Positions 1-8,190 are shown, numbered from the stretch's first letter. The stretch: 18,403 nt of DNA from Pleurocapsa sp. MO_226.B13 (GCA_030064795.1 JASJEI010000240.1:1-18403), one strand, 5' to 3'. Translations and numbers: made by a program. The notes: generated by a model not told the origin, from the sequence alone.

Positions 1-2008
1 TTACTAGCACAGAATTTACCCGACCCTTGTTGGATTTGGTATCCAACCAGTAATCTCGATGTAGATAGCGCTGGGCTGCTTTTTCTCCAGTAATAATCTG
101 CTCTGGTTGCAATTGCCAGAGACGACGCGGCGAGATTGAACGCACCACAAACTGTCCCTCTTGATTGTTCCCACCATAGATATACCAACCCCACTTATTT
201 AAGGGAGATTGTTCAATTCCCTGATTAGTAAACGGCATGATTCCATTAGGATCTGCTAATACCTCTGGCATGACGATCGTTGCTTCGGGACCATTAAACT
301 GGCCAGATTCAGGATTGAAATGGCGTACTTGATATAGGTGATTGGGGTTTGAGGTAACGAAGGAAACTAACCCATAGAAACGACCAGTAATCAGGATCGG
401 TTCTTTTTGGATGTAAAGTACTACGACCTTTCCATCTTCTCCTTGCTCTTCTTCCTCTCTTAATTCAACTGGTGACTGTAATACCACCTCTACATCATCA
501 AATGGGTGTGCCCCAGCGATCGACTCTAATGGTCCCACCTGTTGCCAGTAATTGAGACGGGTGGGATGTACTCGTCCTTCGCGAATACTGCATTCAGCTT
601 GATAACTGAAGTACATGTTGGCACGGGTACTCAACAGATAGGTCTGTATCTCAGGGGTCTGCTGCCATCGCAAGGGCACCACCTGACCGACACGATCTGC
701 ATAATCTTCAGGGGCATGATAAATTTCAAACCACACCCCCTGTACTGAGTGTCGCTGTTGACGGTTGGGCAAAATTAGACGACCAACCCAATCCCCCACT
801 GGTTGATAGGGTTTAGTCGGTGTCTGACCGACAGCATAATATTCTGGGCGGTTAAAGTCTGCTTGGCGGTAGATATCGTAGCTGCTAGCTCTTTTGGGCT
901 TCAGTTTTGCTGCTTGAATTTCCCCTCTCTCTGGAAGAGCAAAGGGTAGAGCATCGTCTTCACGAGTCAAAATGCCCACCATAATGTCCAAAGTCTGCTG
1001 TAGATGGCTACGGCCATCGGGCAGGAACATTTCTTGAGAAATTGGACCTTTGTTTGAGTCATGACCCACTGGACCCAGGGGAATTTGAGTGATTTTACCT
1101 CGGCTTTTCGCCAGATTCCAGTAAGATGATGATAGGATGGGCCAACGCTCGGGAAACAGCCAGAAACCCAAGGGAGCTACTCGATCTAGACTACCAACAA
1201 GATGATAAAGATGTTCCAGTTGAATAGCGCCAGTATTACCACTAATAACTCCAGCCAGGGAAATCACTTCAATGGGGGCTGCTAGAGCGGGTCGTAAGTA
1301 GGTAACGGCCCCTAGAGATACCTGTCCACCGCCACTGTAGCCAATCAGGGTGATGGGCGTACCACTTCCGACAATATAGCCCTCCTGGAGCAGGCTGGTA
1401 ATTATCACCTGAGCCGTTCCCCGATTATAGACAGGGCCATAGCGACTATCGACCGAAACCGCTACCTGAAACATATTACGCAGGTTAATTAATACGCCAA
1501 CCAATCCTGTGGGATCCTGGTCTTTGACCTGCACCACCCAGCGCCAAAAACTTGCCAGAGGACGGCGACTGGTGAGGGGCACATTTGTCATTGAGTAAGG
1601 CATGATCCCCTTAATCAAGATAATATCTTCAGGGAGTAACTCGTCTAATTTCGCTAAAAATACGGTAACTTTGGGGGAATATTCCGCAGAACTTACGGCA
1701 ATGCCATCTAGATAAACCACAAAGCGTCGAGCTGATGATGGATTGGATTGGGGTGCTAAGGACAGGGGGCTAGCCTCTTGAGAGCCATACCATCCAGCCC
1801 ACCAACCCAGGCTTTCGTAGGGAGCCAGTAATCCAGCAATAATGAGTGCGATCGATACCACTCTTAGCACATTAATTATCAGAGAGGAAACTCCACCACT
1901 GACAGTATCATAGACATTAACCCAGGCGATGTTTGCCGGAGATAACAATACAATTAGAGCTATGCCGAGTGCCACTAAAGCTAGTTTTTGTAACCAAGAT
2001 TTGTTCAT
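1..2008 (-). CDS. Membrane-anchored alpha/beta-hydrolase, partial (C-terminus beyond left edge)
   Basis: The frame is open from ATG at 2008 to base 1, giving 669 codons without a stop, so the C-terminus lies outside the window. The N-terminus has two hydrophobic segments (about residues 7-27 and 42-62), followed by a soluble part. A nucleophile-elbow motif GYSGG sits at residues 223-227 (Ser225). Possible acid and base partners are Asp275 (GSLDRV) and His316 (PVGHD), in the usual order for an alpha/beta-hydrolase. Residues 380-669 have no domain I recognise; they could belong to a second domain. It starts 12 bp after the stop of the Yip1-like gene, so it is the third gene of an operon with that gene and the AI-2E transporter. 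The ribosome site is weak. Substrate is unknown. The hydrolase fold is fairly sure; the function is not. Confidence 0.8.
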   Translation of the reverse strand, partial: MNKSWLQKLALVALGIALIVLLSPANIAWVNVYDTVSGGVSSLIINVLRVVSIALIIAGLLAPYESLGWWAGWYGSQEASPLSLAPQSNPSSARRFVVYLDGIAVSSAEYSPKVTVFLAKLDELLPEDIILIKGIMPYSMTNVPLTSRRPLASFWRWVVQVKDQDPTGLVGVLINLRNMFQVAVSVDSRYGPVYNRGTAQVIITSLLQEGYIVGSGTPITLIGYSGGGQVSLGAVTYLRPALAAPIEVISLAGVISGNTGAIQLEHLYHLVGSLDRVAPLGFWLFPERWPILSSSYWNLAKSRGKITQIPLGPVGHDSNKGPISQEMFLPDGRSHLQQTLDIMVGILTREDDALPFALPERGEIQAAKLKPKRASSYDIYRQADFNRPEYYAVGQTPTKPYQPVGDWVGRLILPNRQQRHSVQGVWFEIYHAPEDYADRVGQVVPLRWQQTPEIQTYLLSTRANMYFSYQAECSIREGRVHPTRLNYWQQVGPLESIAGAHPFDDVEVVLQSPVELREEEEQGEDGKVVVLYIQKEPILITGRFYGLVSFVTSNPNHLYQVRHFNPESGQFNGPEATIVMPEVLADPNGIMPFTNQGIEQSPLNKWGWYIYGGNNQEGQFVVRSISPRRLWQLQPEQIITGEKAAQRYLHRDYWLDTKSNKGRVNSVLV

Positions 2009-2020
2009 GGAGACTTTCGA

Positions 2021-2683
2021 TTAATTAGAAGACTTGGAATTCTCTAACCCACTGTAAAGCTGTTGCCTGAGTTCTTCTGCGGTTAACACCAGATCGCCTC
2101 CAGCAACTTGGCTGGTCAAACCTAACTCTAACCGACGAATAGGGTAGCCAATGGTTCGCTGTAGTACTTGCACAACCAACCAGCCTAAAAAGCCGCACTG
2201 GAAGGCTTGCCAATAGCTAAGAGGGGTAATGGTCGCCATACCGATAATCATGGCTACCAAAGTCCAGGTGGTCAGCAAAAGATAGATGGGCATACCGAAG
2301 TAGGGTAAGACTACCAGAAACCCGAACATCATTGGTGCATAGCTCCAGCCCAGGGTACGAAAGACATCTATTAAAGCTAGGGACTCACCCAGAGTTTTTT
2401 CAGCTATCCACCAGGTACTGACAAACCAAAAATAAAAATCAAAGGCAAACAACAATGCGGCAATGATTAGGGTTAGCATCGATCGTAAGGGCGGCACCCG
2501 ATTGATAAATAGCACTATGCTTTGACTTAAGGCTTGAGCCAAGCCACCGATTAAGACAATTATCAACCCAACTGTCAAGGACTGGGGTAACTGTTGAATT
2601 GTCAAGAAGACTTCACTCTTCAGTCTCAACACTTGGGAAATGAGAGGCCAGAATTGGGCGATCGCAGTTTCGGTTCCTGTCAT
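2021..2683 (-). CDS. Yip1-like multi-pass membrane protein
   Basis: This 220-residue protein is mostly hydrophobic, with about five membrane segments (roughly residues 35-60, 65-92, 110-130, 132-152 and 160-178). The C-terminal tail is short and charged. It fits the YIP1/DUF1282-like integral membrane family, whose members have no known catalytic role; the family call rests on overall pattern rather than a diagnostic motif. The ATG overlaps the TGA of the upstream AI-2E transporter gene (ATGA at 2680-2683), which indicates translational coupling. The hydrolase gene follows 12 bp downstream. The three proteins may work at the same membrane, but no partner is shown by the sequence. Confidence 0.72.
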   Translation of the reverse strand: MTGTETAIAQFWPLISQVLRLKSEVFLTIQQLPQSLTVGLIIVLIGGLAQALSQSIVLFINRVPPLRSMLTLIIAALLFAFDFYFWFVSTWWIAEKTLGESLALIDVFRTLGWSYAPMMFGFLVVLPYFGMPIYLLLTTWTLVAMIIGMATITPLSYWQAFQCGFLGWLVVQVLQRTIGYPIRRLELGLTSQVAGGDLVLTAEELRQQLYSGLENSKSSN

Positions 2684-3792
2684 GAGCTAGCCTCCTGAGT
2701 TTCAAAAACAGCATCGGGGGCAACTGTATCCGGCAAGGTTTTTACTTCTGTTTCAGGCTTCTGCCAGCGATCTAGCACATCTTTCAGCCAGGCTTCCTCG
2801 ATCCAGGTCTTAGAGACCACTGTCAATGGCAGTGCCAATGCCAAGCCTATTGGACCCAAAAAGGTAGCAAAGAAAATTTGAGAGACCAGGGTAACGGCAG
2901 GAATCAGGGATACCTGATTTTTCATCACCAACGGACTAATAAAATAAGCCTCAATATTTTGAATGGCGACATAGAGCACGACTACTTCGATCGCCTTCTG
3001 CGGAGAGTCACCGAGAGCTAGCAAGACTGGAAATACAATACTCAAGGTTGGACCAATGTTCGGAATAAAATTCAGTCCTCCAGCTAGCAATGCATTGGCA
3101 TAGGCAAAGGGAACCCCCAGAACAGTCAACCCAATACCAGTGGCTACAGCAATCACAGAAGAGTCAATCGTCACACCACGCATCCAACTCAAAAGATTCA
3201 CTTCACATTGATCTAAAATCTCATCGGCACGAGACCGATAAAACTCTGGGAAAAGACGCACCGCAAAATTACGATATACTTGAGGCTCTCCCAGCATCAT
3301 CAACATTAGTAGTAGCACTAAAAGCAACTGAAGAATTACAGCTACAGAGCTAGAAAAAAAGCTAAAGAAATTGCCAAATACACCTTGGAGGATCGAGCCT
3401 CCTTGTTCAATCAGCTCAGGAGCGTGGGGCAATAAATCAATTTCTGGCTTGGGTAGCCAAGCTGGAGGGTTATTTACAATAGCATCCGCCTGCTGGGAAA
3501 TTTCTTCAATTGCTTCAGGCAGAATAGTCAGCAACTGTTGAAACTGTGCTAGAAAGGGAGGGAGTACAATGCGAATAAACACAGCCATGCTCCCCGAGAG
3601 AAGCGCCACGGTTAAGAAGACAGCCACTACACGCGGTACCTTGAGGCGATTGACAATCGCTCTAGCAATACTGTTGAGGGCGATCGCTAAAATGAGCGCC
3701 AAAAATACCAACAGCACTACCTGACGAAACTGCCACAGTGCCAACAGCAACAAGATAAGGATTATAAAATAAACCCAGTTGATCAATTTCAC
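2680..3792 (-). CDS. AI-2E family transporter (PerM/YdiK type)
   Basis: The 370-residue product has the family's usual length and layout: paired N-terminal membrane segments (about 5-20 and 24-46), a third at 55-77, an extracytoplasmic helical loop (about 80-140), and four or five C-terminal segments (from 148 on). The motif NFIPNIGP at residues 241-248 is the conserved core signature of the family. Members are proposed to export AI-2 or other small molecules, or to act in Na+/H+ antiport; the substrate here cannot be told. The initiation codon is GTG at 3792, not ATG, with GAGG about 12 bases upstream. It is the first gene of a three-gene operon and overlaps the Yip1-like gene by 4 bp. Confidence 0.88.
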   Translation of the reverse strand: MKLINWVYFIILILLLLALWQFRQVVLLVFLALILAIALNSIARAIVNRLKVPRVVAVFLTVALLSGSMAVFIRIVLPPFLAQFQQLLTILPEAIEEISQQADAIVNNPPAWLPKPEIDLLPHAPELIEQGGSILQGVFGNFFSFFSSSVAVILQLLLVLLLMLMMLGEPQVYRNFAVRLFPEFYRSRADEILDQCEVNLLSWMRGVTIDSSVIAVATGIGLTVLGVPFAYANALLAGGLNFIPNIGPTLSIVFPVLLALGDSPQKAIEVVVLYVAIQNIEAYFISPLVMKNQVSLIPAVTLVSQIFFATFLGPIGLALALPLTVVSKTWIEEAWLKDVLDRWQKPETEVKTLPDTVAPDAVFETQEASS

Positions 3793-3833
3793 CTGGAACT
3801 ATACCTCAATAAGATTGCCAACTTACACAAATT

Positions 3834-3839
3834 ATTATA
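3834..3839 (-). promoter_or_regulatory. Candidate -10 element for the AI-2E/Yip1/hydrolase operon
   Basis: The minus strand reads TATAAT here, about 42 bases upstream of the GTG start at 3792. No convincing -35 hexamer lies 16-18 bases further upstream; the nearest is TTGTAA, which is too close. This is a consensus match only. Confidence 0.3.
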
Positions 3840-4078
3840 GTTTGCATGGTTACAATCTGAGCTTTTTTCACAATCGACGGTTAACGTGTTCGATTACAAT
3901 TCTAATTCGATTTAATTCTCGATTAGACTTCTTCTAGTTTTTAGTCAACTTTCCTCCTCTAGGTTTTTTTTGAGGAATTTCACTTAGCTTGTGAATTTTT
4001 TTGATTCCTTGATATCCTTTATCTGCTAGCAATTTACGATTTTGATTGAATTTAACTCCACTACTTTTAAATAATTTA
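3840..4078. other. AT-rich intergenic stretch without a gene
   Basis: No convincing coding frame is present. The stretch is rich in T runs. It holds an inverted repeat at 3901-3927 (TCTAATTCGA with TCGATTAGA, one bulged base) and a short TTCCTC/GAGGAA pair around 3951-3977. It separates the DUF1254 gene from the AI-2E operon. Confidence 0.4.
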
Positions 4079-4118
4079 AAATCAATCCGCAATCGCGTGC
4101 CGGATTGAGGATTGATTT
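4079..4118 (-). terminator. Probable rho-independent terminator after the first DUF1254 gene
   Basis: A strong hairpin lies 13 bases beyond the stop codon. Ten base pairs (4079-4088 with 4109-4118), one G-A mismatch, then five more pairs (4090-4094 with 4103-4107) enclose an 8-base loop. On the minus strand the stem is followed by ATTTTAAATTATTTA, a loose U-rich tail. Confidence 0.6.
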
Positions 4119-4131
4119 ATTCGTACAATGG

Positions 4132-5595
4132 TTAAACGATTTCAATATCGCTTGGTTTCCAGCTTCTGTCCATATAGCCTTCCAGCGGGCCATACAGCCG
4201 GAACATAACGAAAAACCCCTTGCCGGGCAGGGTTCTGATCCAATTGCTTTCCTGCCCTTCCGGTGCTTCCGGGCCGAAATAAAAATCAATCGAACCGTCG
4301 TCATTGACTTGAATACGTTGGTCATAGGAGTTTTTGCTTGGGGCTACCTGTCCGTTGGCCAACATGGCGCGCGTCCAAACATCATATAACACAATCGACC
4401 AGAAGTTGGCGGCAGGCGGGTTCGGTGGTAGATGCAGTTTGTAGGTTTCACCACCGTCCAACCACTCCCCCTGTCCATCTTTATACGCCCACATATAAAC
4501 GGAACCTTTGCCGAGAAAAGGTCGGACCATAGCTATGGACGAAACGGTGGCAAACCAACCCATCAGGCTGAGTCCGTCTAACACTGTGTAGCCATCCATT
4601 TCATATTTTGGATAGCCAGTGTTTCCGATCTCAATCCATTGACGATCCGGATAGCGGTACACGGACAGGCGCGGGTCGTAGCTCGTAGCTAAAGCCATAG
4701 CACTCCCAACCTTGGCTGCCTCCTTTAGTATGCGCTGCATGCGTTCATCCGGGTCAAAAGCCTGTCCCTTGACGATGCCAATGGCCGCCAGTATACCGCG
4801 TGTTTCCTTGTCAATGGCATCATCATGTTCTTGATTGACAAGGTCAGCTAAATCTTCGAAATAGCGTATATCGACCGGATGAATGGTATCGCACGTCTTG
4901 CCGGCAGCGTTCACATACTTCATCGCCGGCGGTGACGACATTTCAGACAACGGGTAGATGCGAACCTGCTTGTGTAGTGCGACGGCTGGACCTGCGTCAC
5001 CCTCGGGCGAACGGAAAGCACGCAGGAGAAACCAGACCCCGTATGTTTTCGGTCGTAGGATGTGGAAGCCAAATTCTGGTACTTCGCGGCTATATCCGGG
5101 TGGCAAGAATAAGAAACGTCCACCTGCTCCCTGATCTGGACCCACAGGACCGACGTTTCCTACCTCGCGCATCCACATATCATTGATCACGCCGAGCATA
5201 CCCGCTGGTACCTCAGCCACGGTAGGACCATCTGACTTAAGATCCAGATACGTCAAGCCATACACAGTTTCAGAATTCGGTGTCAACATTAATGAATGGG
5301 CATCGAACGGGCCGTCCCAGATGACAAAGTCCCTGGGTGAGGACCAGCCGAGATCACGCTCCAGCCCATGTCGAAATGAATACATTGAGGCAGCGGTGAT
5401 ATTACGCATGAAGACCTGGCAGGCTCGTTGAAAGTCGAGCTGATCGTACAGTTTTTGCACGGTCTCTTGCGTGGGGTACTCGTTCTCAAAATGAAGGTCG
5501 CCCACGAATTCCGAGTTCACTACCGTCGGCGGTGACGGCGGCGCCGTGATCCGCTTAACCTCACTATCAATAGGACCAGTTTGTTGGAATGTCAT
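4132..5595 (-). CDS. DUF1254/DUF1214 domain protein, copy 1
   Basis: The 487-residue protein matches the full-length DUF1254-DUF1214 two-domain layout. The N-terminal DUF1254 part (about residues 60-210) shows NSETVYGLTYLDLKSDGP and the Gly/Pro-rich VGPVGPDQGAGG segment before LPPGY. The C-terminal DUF1214 part (about 380-485) shows SIDFYFGPEAPEG, then NWIRT, and ends in the GYMDRSWKPSDIEIV tail. No signal peptide is evident. Biochemical function of the family is not established. AAGGAGA lies about 8 bases before the ATG and fixes the start. A 60-base sample (4741-4800) counts about 58% GC against about 43% in a sample of the 10206 gene, and I see no GCGATCGC site in it, so recent acquisition is plausible. 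It is a diverged paralog of the gene at 6074-7519. Confidence 0.85.
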   Translation of the reverse strand: MTFQQTGPIDSEVKRITAPPSPPTVVNSEFVGDLHFENEYPTQETVQKLYDQLDFQRACQVFMRNITAASMYSFRHGLERDLGWSSPRDFVIWDGPFDAHSLMLTPNSETVYGLTYLDLKSDGPTVAEVPAGMLGVINDMWMREVGNVGPVGPDQGAGGRFLFLPPGYSREVPEFGFHILRPKTYGVWFLLRAFRSPEGDAGPAVALHKQVRIYPLSEMSSPPAMKYVNAAGKTCDTIHPVDIRYFEDLADLVNQEHDDAIDKETRGILAAIGIVKGQAFDPDERMQRILKEAAKVGSAMALATSYDPRLSVYRYPDRQWIEIGNTGYPKYEMDGYTVLDGLSLMGWFATVSSIAMVRPFLGKGSVYMWAYKDGQGEWLDGGETYKLHLPPNPPAANFWSIVLYDVWTRAMLANGQVAPSKNSYDQRIQVNDDGSIDFYFGPEAPEGQESNWIRTLPGKGFFVMFRLYGPLEGYMDRSWKPSDIEIV

Positions 5596-5663
5596 CGTTT
5601 AATCTCCTTGTCTTGGCGTAGTGTTTACTATCTGCACGTGTCAGGTTCTACGGCAGTTTAAAG

Positions 5664-5807
5664 CTAAGAATCTGCAATATTTCTATTCAATTTTTGGCTT
5701 TTTAGCCAGAGGGCTTCCATCTTTTTCTGTACTCTCGGATGGGGATGATGAAATCGTTCATAATAGAGCGACTGTTGCTCCTCTTTGGTAAATTCAAGTT
5801 GAATCAT
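5664..5807 (-). pseudogene. N-terminal remnant of an IS630-type transposase
   Basis: An open frame of 47 codons begins MIQLEFTKEEQQ and contains YERFHHPHPRVQKKMEALW followed by LKSQ. This matches, from memory, the start of the IS630-family transposases common in cyanobacteria, which continue into a helix-turn-helix. Here the frame stops after NIADS, where that helix-turn-helix should begin, so the catalytic DDE part is missing. The break lies about 70 bases upstream of the first DUF1254 gene. The remnant and the adjoining inverted-repeat element mark an insertion-sequence scar at the border of the DUF1254 genes. Confidence 0.7.
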
Positions 5808-5835
5808 ACCTTAGTCTTCGTTTTGCTCTTTTTTT

Positions 5836-5966
5836 CTAGGGTGGCAAAATTGACTGGAGAAATTTTTTATATTATTTGAAAAGGCTTAAACACGTAGATC
5901 TAATTTTCGAATGCTAACGTATTTACTAGGTTTAGATTGTCAGTCCAGTTCATTTTGCCACCCTAG
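5836..5966. mobile_element. Short inverted-repeat element (MITE-like) with TA borders
   Basis: Two 23-bp inverted repeats (5836-5858 and 5944-5966) match at 21 of 23 positions. Both begin CTAGGGTGGCAAAAT at their outer end, and the differences are two adjacent bases. About 85 AT-rich bases without a coding frame lie between. If the outer C is flank, the termini are GGGTGGCAAAAT flanked by TA on each side (5837-5838 and 5964-5965), as expected for Tc1/IS630-type insertion. The element sits 28 bp upstream of the IS630 transposase remnant. It may be a non-autonomous derivative or a collapsed end of that insertion sequence. Confidence 0.65.
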
Positions 5967-6073
5967 TTTTTTTTGACTCTTGGCTAGATTATTACCTTTG
6001 GCACTAAAACGCAAGTTGTGGCCGTGCGAAGTATATGTTGAAGTATTATATCGCACCTTGAAGAATCCCACAA

Positions 6074-7519
6074 TTACTTTAGCTTCACGAGATCGTCCGG
6101 TTTCCAGGTTTGGTCGAAGAACTCGATGTCAGAGCCATACATTCGAAGAATCAGAAAGAAGTCCCGCTCTTTGACGGTCTGGATCCAGTTCTTCTCCGGC
6201 GCGCCTTTGGGTAATTCTGGGCCAAAATAGATGTCGAAAGAGCCGTCCTCGTTCTGAACCAGTTTGTCGAGGCTGTTGCGGGTCGGCAACTCTTGGCTGG
6301 TCTCCGCCGGCATCGTGCCGTCCGCCACGTTGTAGATTGTGACTGCCCAGTAGAGTCTTACTGGGATCCCGTCTGGCAGGTGCATCTTGTACTGGTTCGA
6401 GCCACTTAGTGTCTCGGCGTTTTCGTCCGTCAATGCGACCGGGTACTTGGACCCCGACCGGATGGCGCGTCGCACCATGGCCGGTGCGGTGGAGTAGGCC
6501 ATCTGGAAGAACGCCGCGCGCATGTCGATGTCGAGATACTCTTGCTGCATGAACTCGGCGGTTCCGCCTGCCCAGACGTTGATGTACTGTCGATCGTCGT
6601 AGTACTTGAAGCGGCCATCGGGGCGACCCATCTTGCGATACGCCAGGATCATCTTTGGCGCGACCTTGACCGCCTTATTCAAAAGTTCTTTCTGTTTTGC
6701 CGTAGGTTCAAAAGGCTTGCCTCTAATAATGCCGATCGAGGCGAGCACACCGCGTGTCTGTGCTGAGAAGGCTTCGAGCGGCTCGTGGTCGATAAACGCC
6801 TTGAGCTTTTCCCAGAAGGCGAAGTCATGGGGATACATATGGTTGAGCCGCACGTCCGAGGCGTCATGGAACTCCATCGGCGAGATATCGCGTTCGAGTT
6901 CCCACAAGGGATAAGTGCGGGCGCGGGCGGCTTGTGCGATCGCCTTACTCGTGTCTGGACCGTCTGCGCCCTGATCGAGCACAAAACGGAAGAAAAGGAA
7001 GATGTTGTAGGTCGAAGACTTAAACGCCCAATAGCCCTCTGGCACGAAGCCCTGATAGTCCGGTGGTAGGATCAGATAGAGGCCACCTTCCCCTCGATCT
7101 GGCCCGGCGCGACCGATGTCGGTCAAGGTATTTTGGAAGAAGTCAGTGACCATCGCGATCGCCTTGGGTGGCGCTGTGACGACCAGCGGTCCGGTCTCTT
7201 TCAGGTCCGCGTACCACATGTTGTACATGATGTCGGCGTTGGGTGTCGGAGCCCATGTTTTCGGCCCCATGCGTTTGTGCCAGGTTGTGACTTTGTTGTA
7301 GCCCTTGCCGAATGCGGCTTCCGAACCATCGCGCAAAGCAATCGTGTTCAGCACCCTGAGGGTGAGCATGTAAGAGTGGATCGCGCGCTGGTAGAAGAGC
7401 TCGTCGAGCAGTTCCCGCGCTTCTGAGTCGCTGGGCCAGGTCGGATTTGCGCGTACGAGGGGCGATGTCGGTTCCTCTGGTGTGGGTAGCTGATTTGCTA
7501 TTGTCGTTTTGGTTTCCAT
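6074..7519 (-). CDS. DUF1254/DUF1214 domain protein, copy 2
   Basis: The 481-residue protein has the same layout as its neighbour: DUF1254 (about residues 45-200) with TPNADIMYNMWYADLKETGP and IGRAGPDRGEGG before LPPDY, and DUF1214 (about 370-480) with SFDIYFGPELPKG, NWIQT and the terminal FFDQTWKPDDLVKLK. An upstream in-frame TTG at 7558 is possible, but GGAG 8 bases before the ATG at 7519 supports the shorter form. No signal peptide is seen. A 60-base sample (6601-6660) counts about 58% GC. Unlike copy 1 it contains two GCGATCGC sites (6936 and 7155). The stump of a third family member ends 28 bp upstream, which suggests that the two were once in one operon. Function is unknown. Confidence 0.85.
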   Translation of the reverse strand: METKTTIANQLPTPEEPTSPLVRANPTWPSDSEARELLDELFYQRAIHSYMLTLRVLNTIALRDGSEAAFGKGYNKVTTWHKRMGPKTWAPTPNADIMYNMWYADLKETGPLVVTAPPKAIAMVTDFFQNTLTDIGRAGPDRGEGGLYLILPPDYQGFVPEGYWAFKSSTYNIFLFFRFVLDQGADGPDTSKAIAQAARARTYPLWELERDISPMEFHDASDVRLNHMYPHDFAFWEKLKAFIDHEPLEAFSAQTRGVLASIGIIRGKPFEPTAKQKELLNKAVKVAPKMILAYRKMGRPDGRFKYYDDRQYINVWAGGTAEFMQQEYLDIDMRAAFFQMAYSTAPAMVRRAIRSGSKYPVALTDENAETLSGSNQYKMHLPDGIPVRLYWAVTIYNVADGTMPAETSQELPTRNSLDKLVQNEDGSFDIYFGPELPKGAPEKNWIQTVKERDFFLILRMYGSDIEFFDQTWKPDDLVKLK

Positions 7520-7547
7520 CGTATGTCTCCGTTCAGTTGAGTATCGG

Positions 7548-7739
7548 TTATTTGCCAATCACTTCAAGCGTTTCATCCACCACGGGTGGTTTCCAGCTCC
7601 CGTCAAAAATGGCCTGCTCACCCCAGTAAGCGCGAATGTAGGGCGAGAACGTTCCTTCTTCAAGAGCGGGTAGCCAGAGGGATAAATGACAACCGATTGA
7701 TAATCGGCTGGATGGCGGCTTGGTCTTCATCGGTATCAT
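7548..7739 (-). pseudogene. C-terminal stump of a third DUF1254/DUF1214 gene
   Basis: The frame ends in [17 protein letters not shown], then [17 protein letters not shown] and a stop. The pattern RAYW...DGSWKPPVV is the usual end of DUF1214 proteins and parallels the DRSWKPSD and DQTWKPDD tails of the two complete copies. Only about the last 45 residues look genuine; upstream of about 7690 this frame is no longer family-like. The stop lies 28 bp before the start of copy 2 on the same strand. The third gene has therefore been truncated by a deletion or rearrangement. The family call rests on the short tail alone. Confidence 0.5.
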
Positions 7740-7857
7740 CCATGAAAAGGGGCAGTATCACATTGGCTAGGGCGGTTGTTTGACTTCGACCGTTAAAAAG
7801 TACCAGGTAGTCCAAGCGCCCTCTCCGTCTTGCGCGCAGCTGATGTGCAACTCTCAG
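7660..7857 (-). pseudogene. Fragment of unknown coding sequence overlapping the DUF1214 stump
   Basis: This frame is open for 65 codons and reads like protein at [20 protein letters not shown] (the ATG is at 7743). After SFIP it runs off frame at the junction with the DUF1214 stump. A second frame (about 7760-7850) ends AWTTWYFLTVEVKQPP before a stop. The MDDTDED piece resembles the start of SnoaL-like proteins, but the match is too short to name. I read the stretch as several broken gene ends joined together. Confidence 0.3.
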
Positions 7858-7883
7858 CTAGCGGAAATCTCAAAACATATTTA

Positions 7884-7921
7884 ACTTCTTGTCTAAAGAA
7901 GTCCCCCACTTCAGTGGTGGG
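7884..7921 (-). repeat. Twin hairpin resembling an IS200/IS605-type right end
   Basis: Two hairpins abut. ACTTCTT (7884-7890) pairs with AAGAAGT (7896-7902). The run CCCCCAC (7903-7909) pairs with GTGGTGGG (7914-7921) around loop TTCA, with one mismatch. On the minus strand the sequence reads ATTCATCCCACCACTGAAGT and continues GGGGGACTTCTTTAGAC. From memory this is very like hairpins found at the ends of IS200/IS605 elements in cyanobacteria. No tnpA or tnpB reading frame remains next to it. Confidence 0.35.
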
Positions 7922-7992
7922 ATGAATTTGGACGCAGGGTTTATCGGTTTACAATTTCAGTAGAGCGAAAAAATTTCTAGAGACTTTATGGT

Positions 7993-8121
7993 ATGAGGTT
8001 TTCAGGCGATGACCTTGTTGACTAAAGATCCTTTTGGATCAGCGTTTGACGCGCTCAAGTTCCAAATTGGCGATCGCATTCTGATAGTTGAAAACTTGAT
8101 TGCGTCGGCGGAAAACCTCAT
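7993..8121. repeat. Perfect 11-bp inverted repeat enclosing a small open frame
   Basis: ATGAGGTTTTC at 7993-8003 is repeated in inverted form as GAAAACCTCAT at 8111-8121. Between them, an open frame on the plus strand (8009-8131) would give a 40-residue peptide, MTLLTKDPFGSAFDALKFQI and so on, with only a weak ribosome site. The antisense frame is also open, so neither frame is convincing as a gene. The arms may be ends of another short element. Confidence 0.3.
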
Positions 8122-8190
8122 TATTTCGTGACTTTTCGAGCTACTGAATTTAGATACACAATCCTTATATAACAATAGTTTCAAGCGTTG

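Noticed and set aside
5980..6174. Plus-strand 64-codon frame starting MARLLPLALKRK
   Set aside because: About half lies antisense to the end of DUF1254 copy 2; no ribosome site and no family resemblance.
8002..8184. Minus-strand 60-codon frame antisense to the small frame at 8009
   Set aside because: Both strands are open over the same bases and neither has a convincing start or motif.
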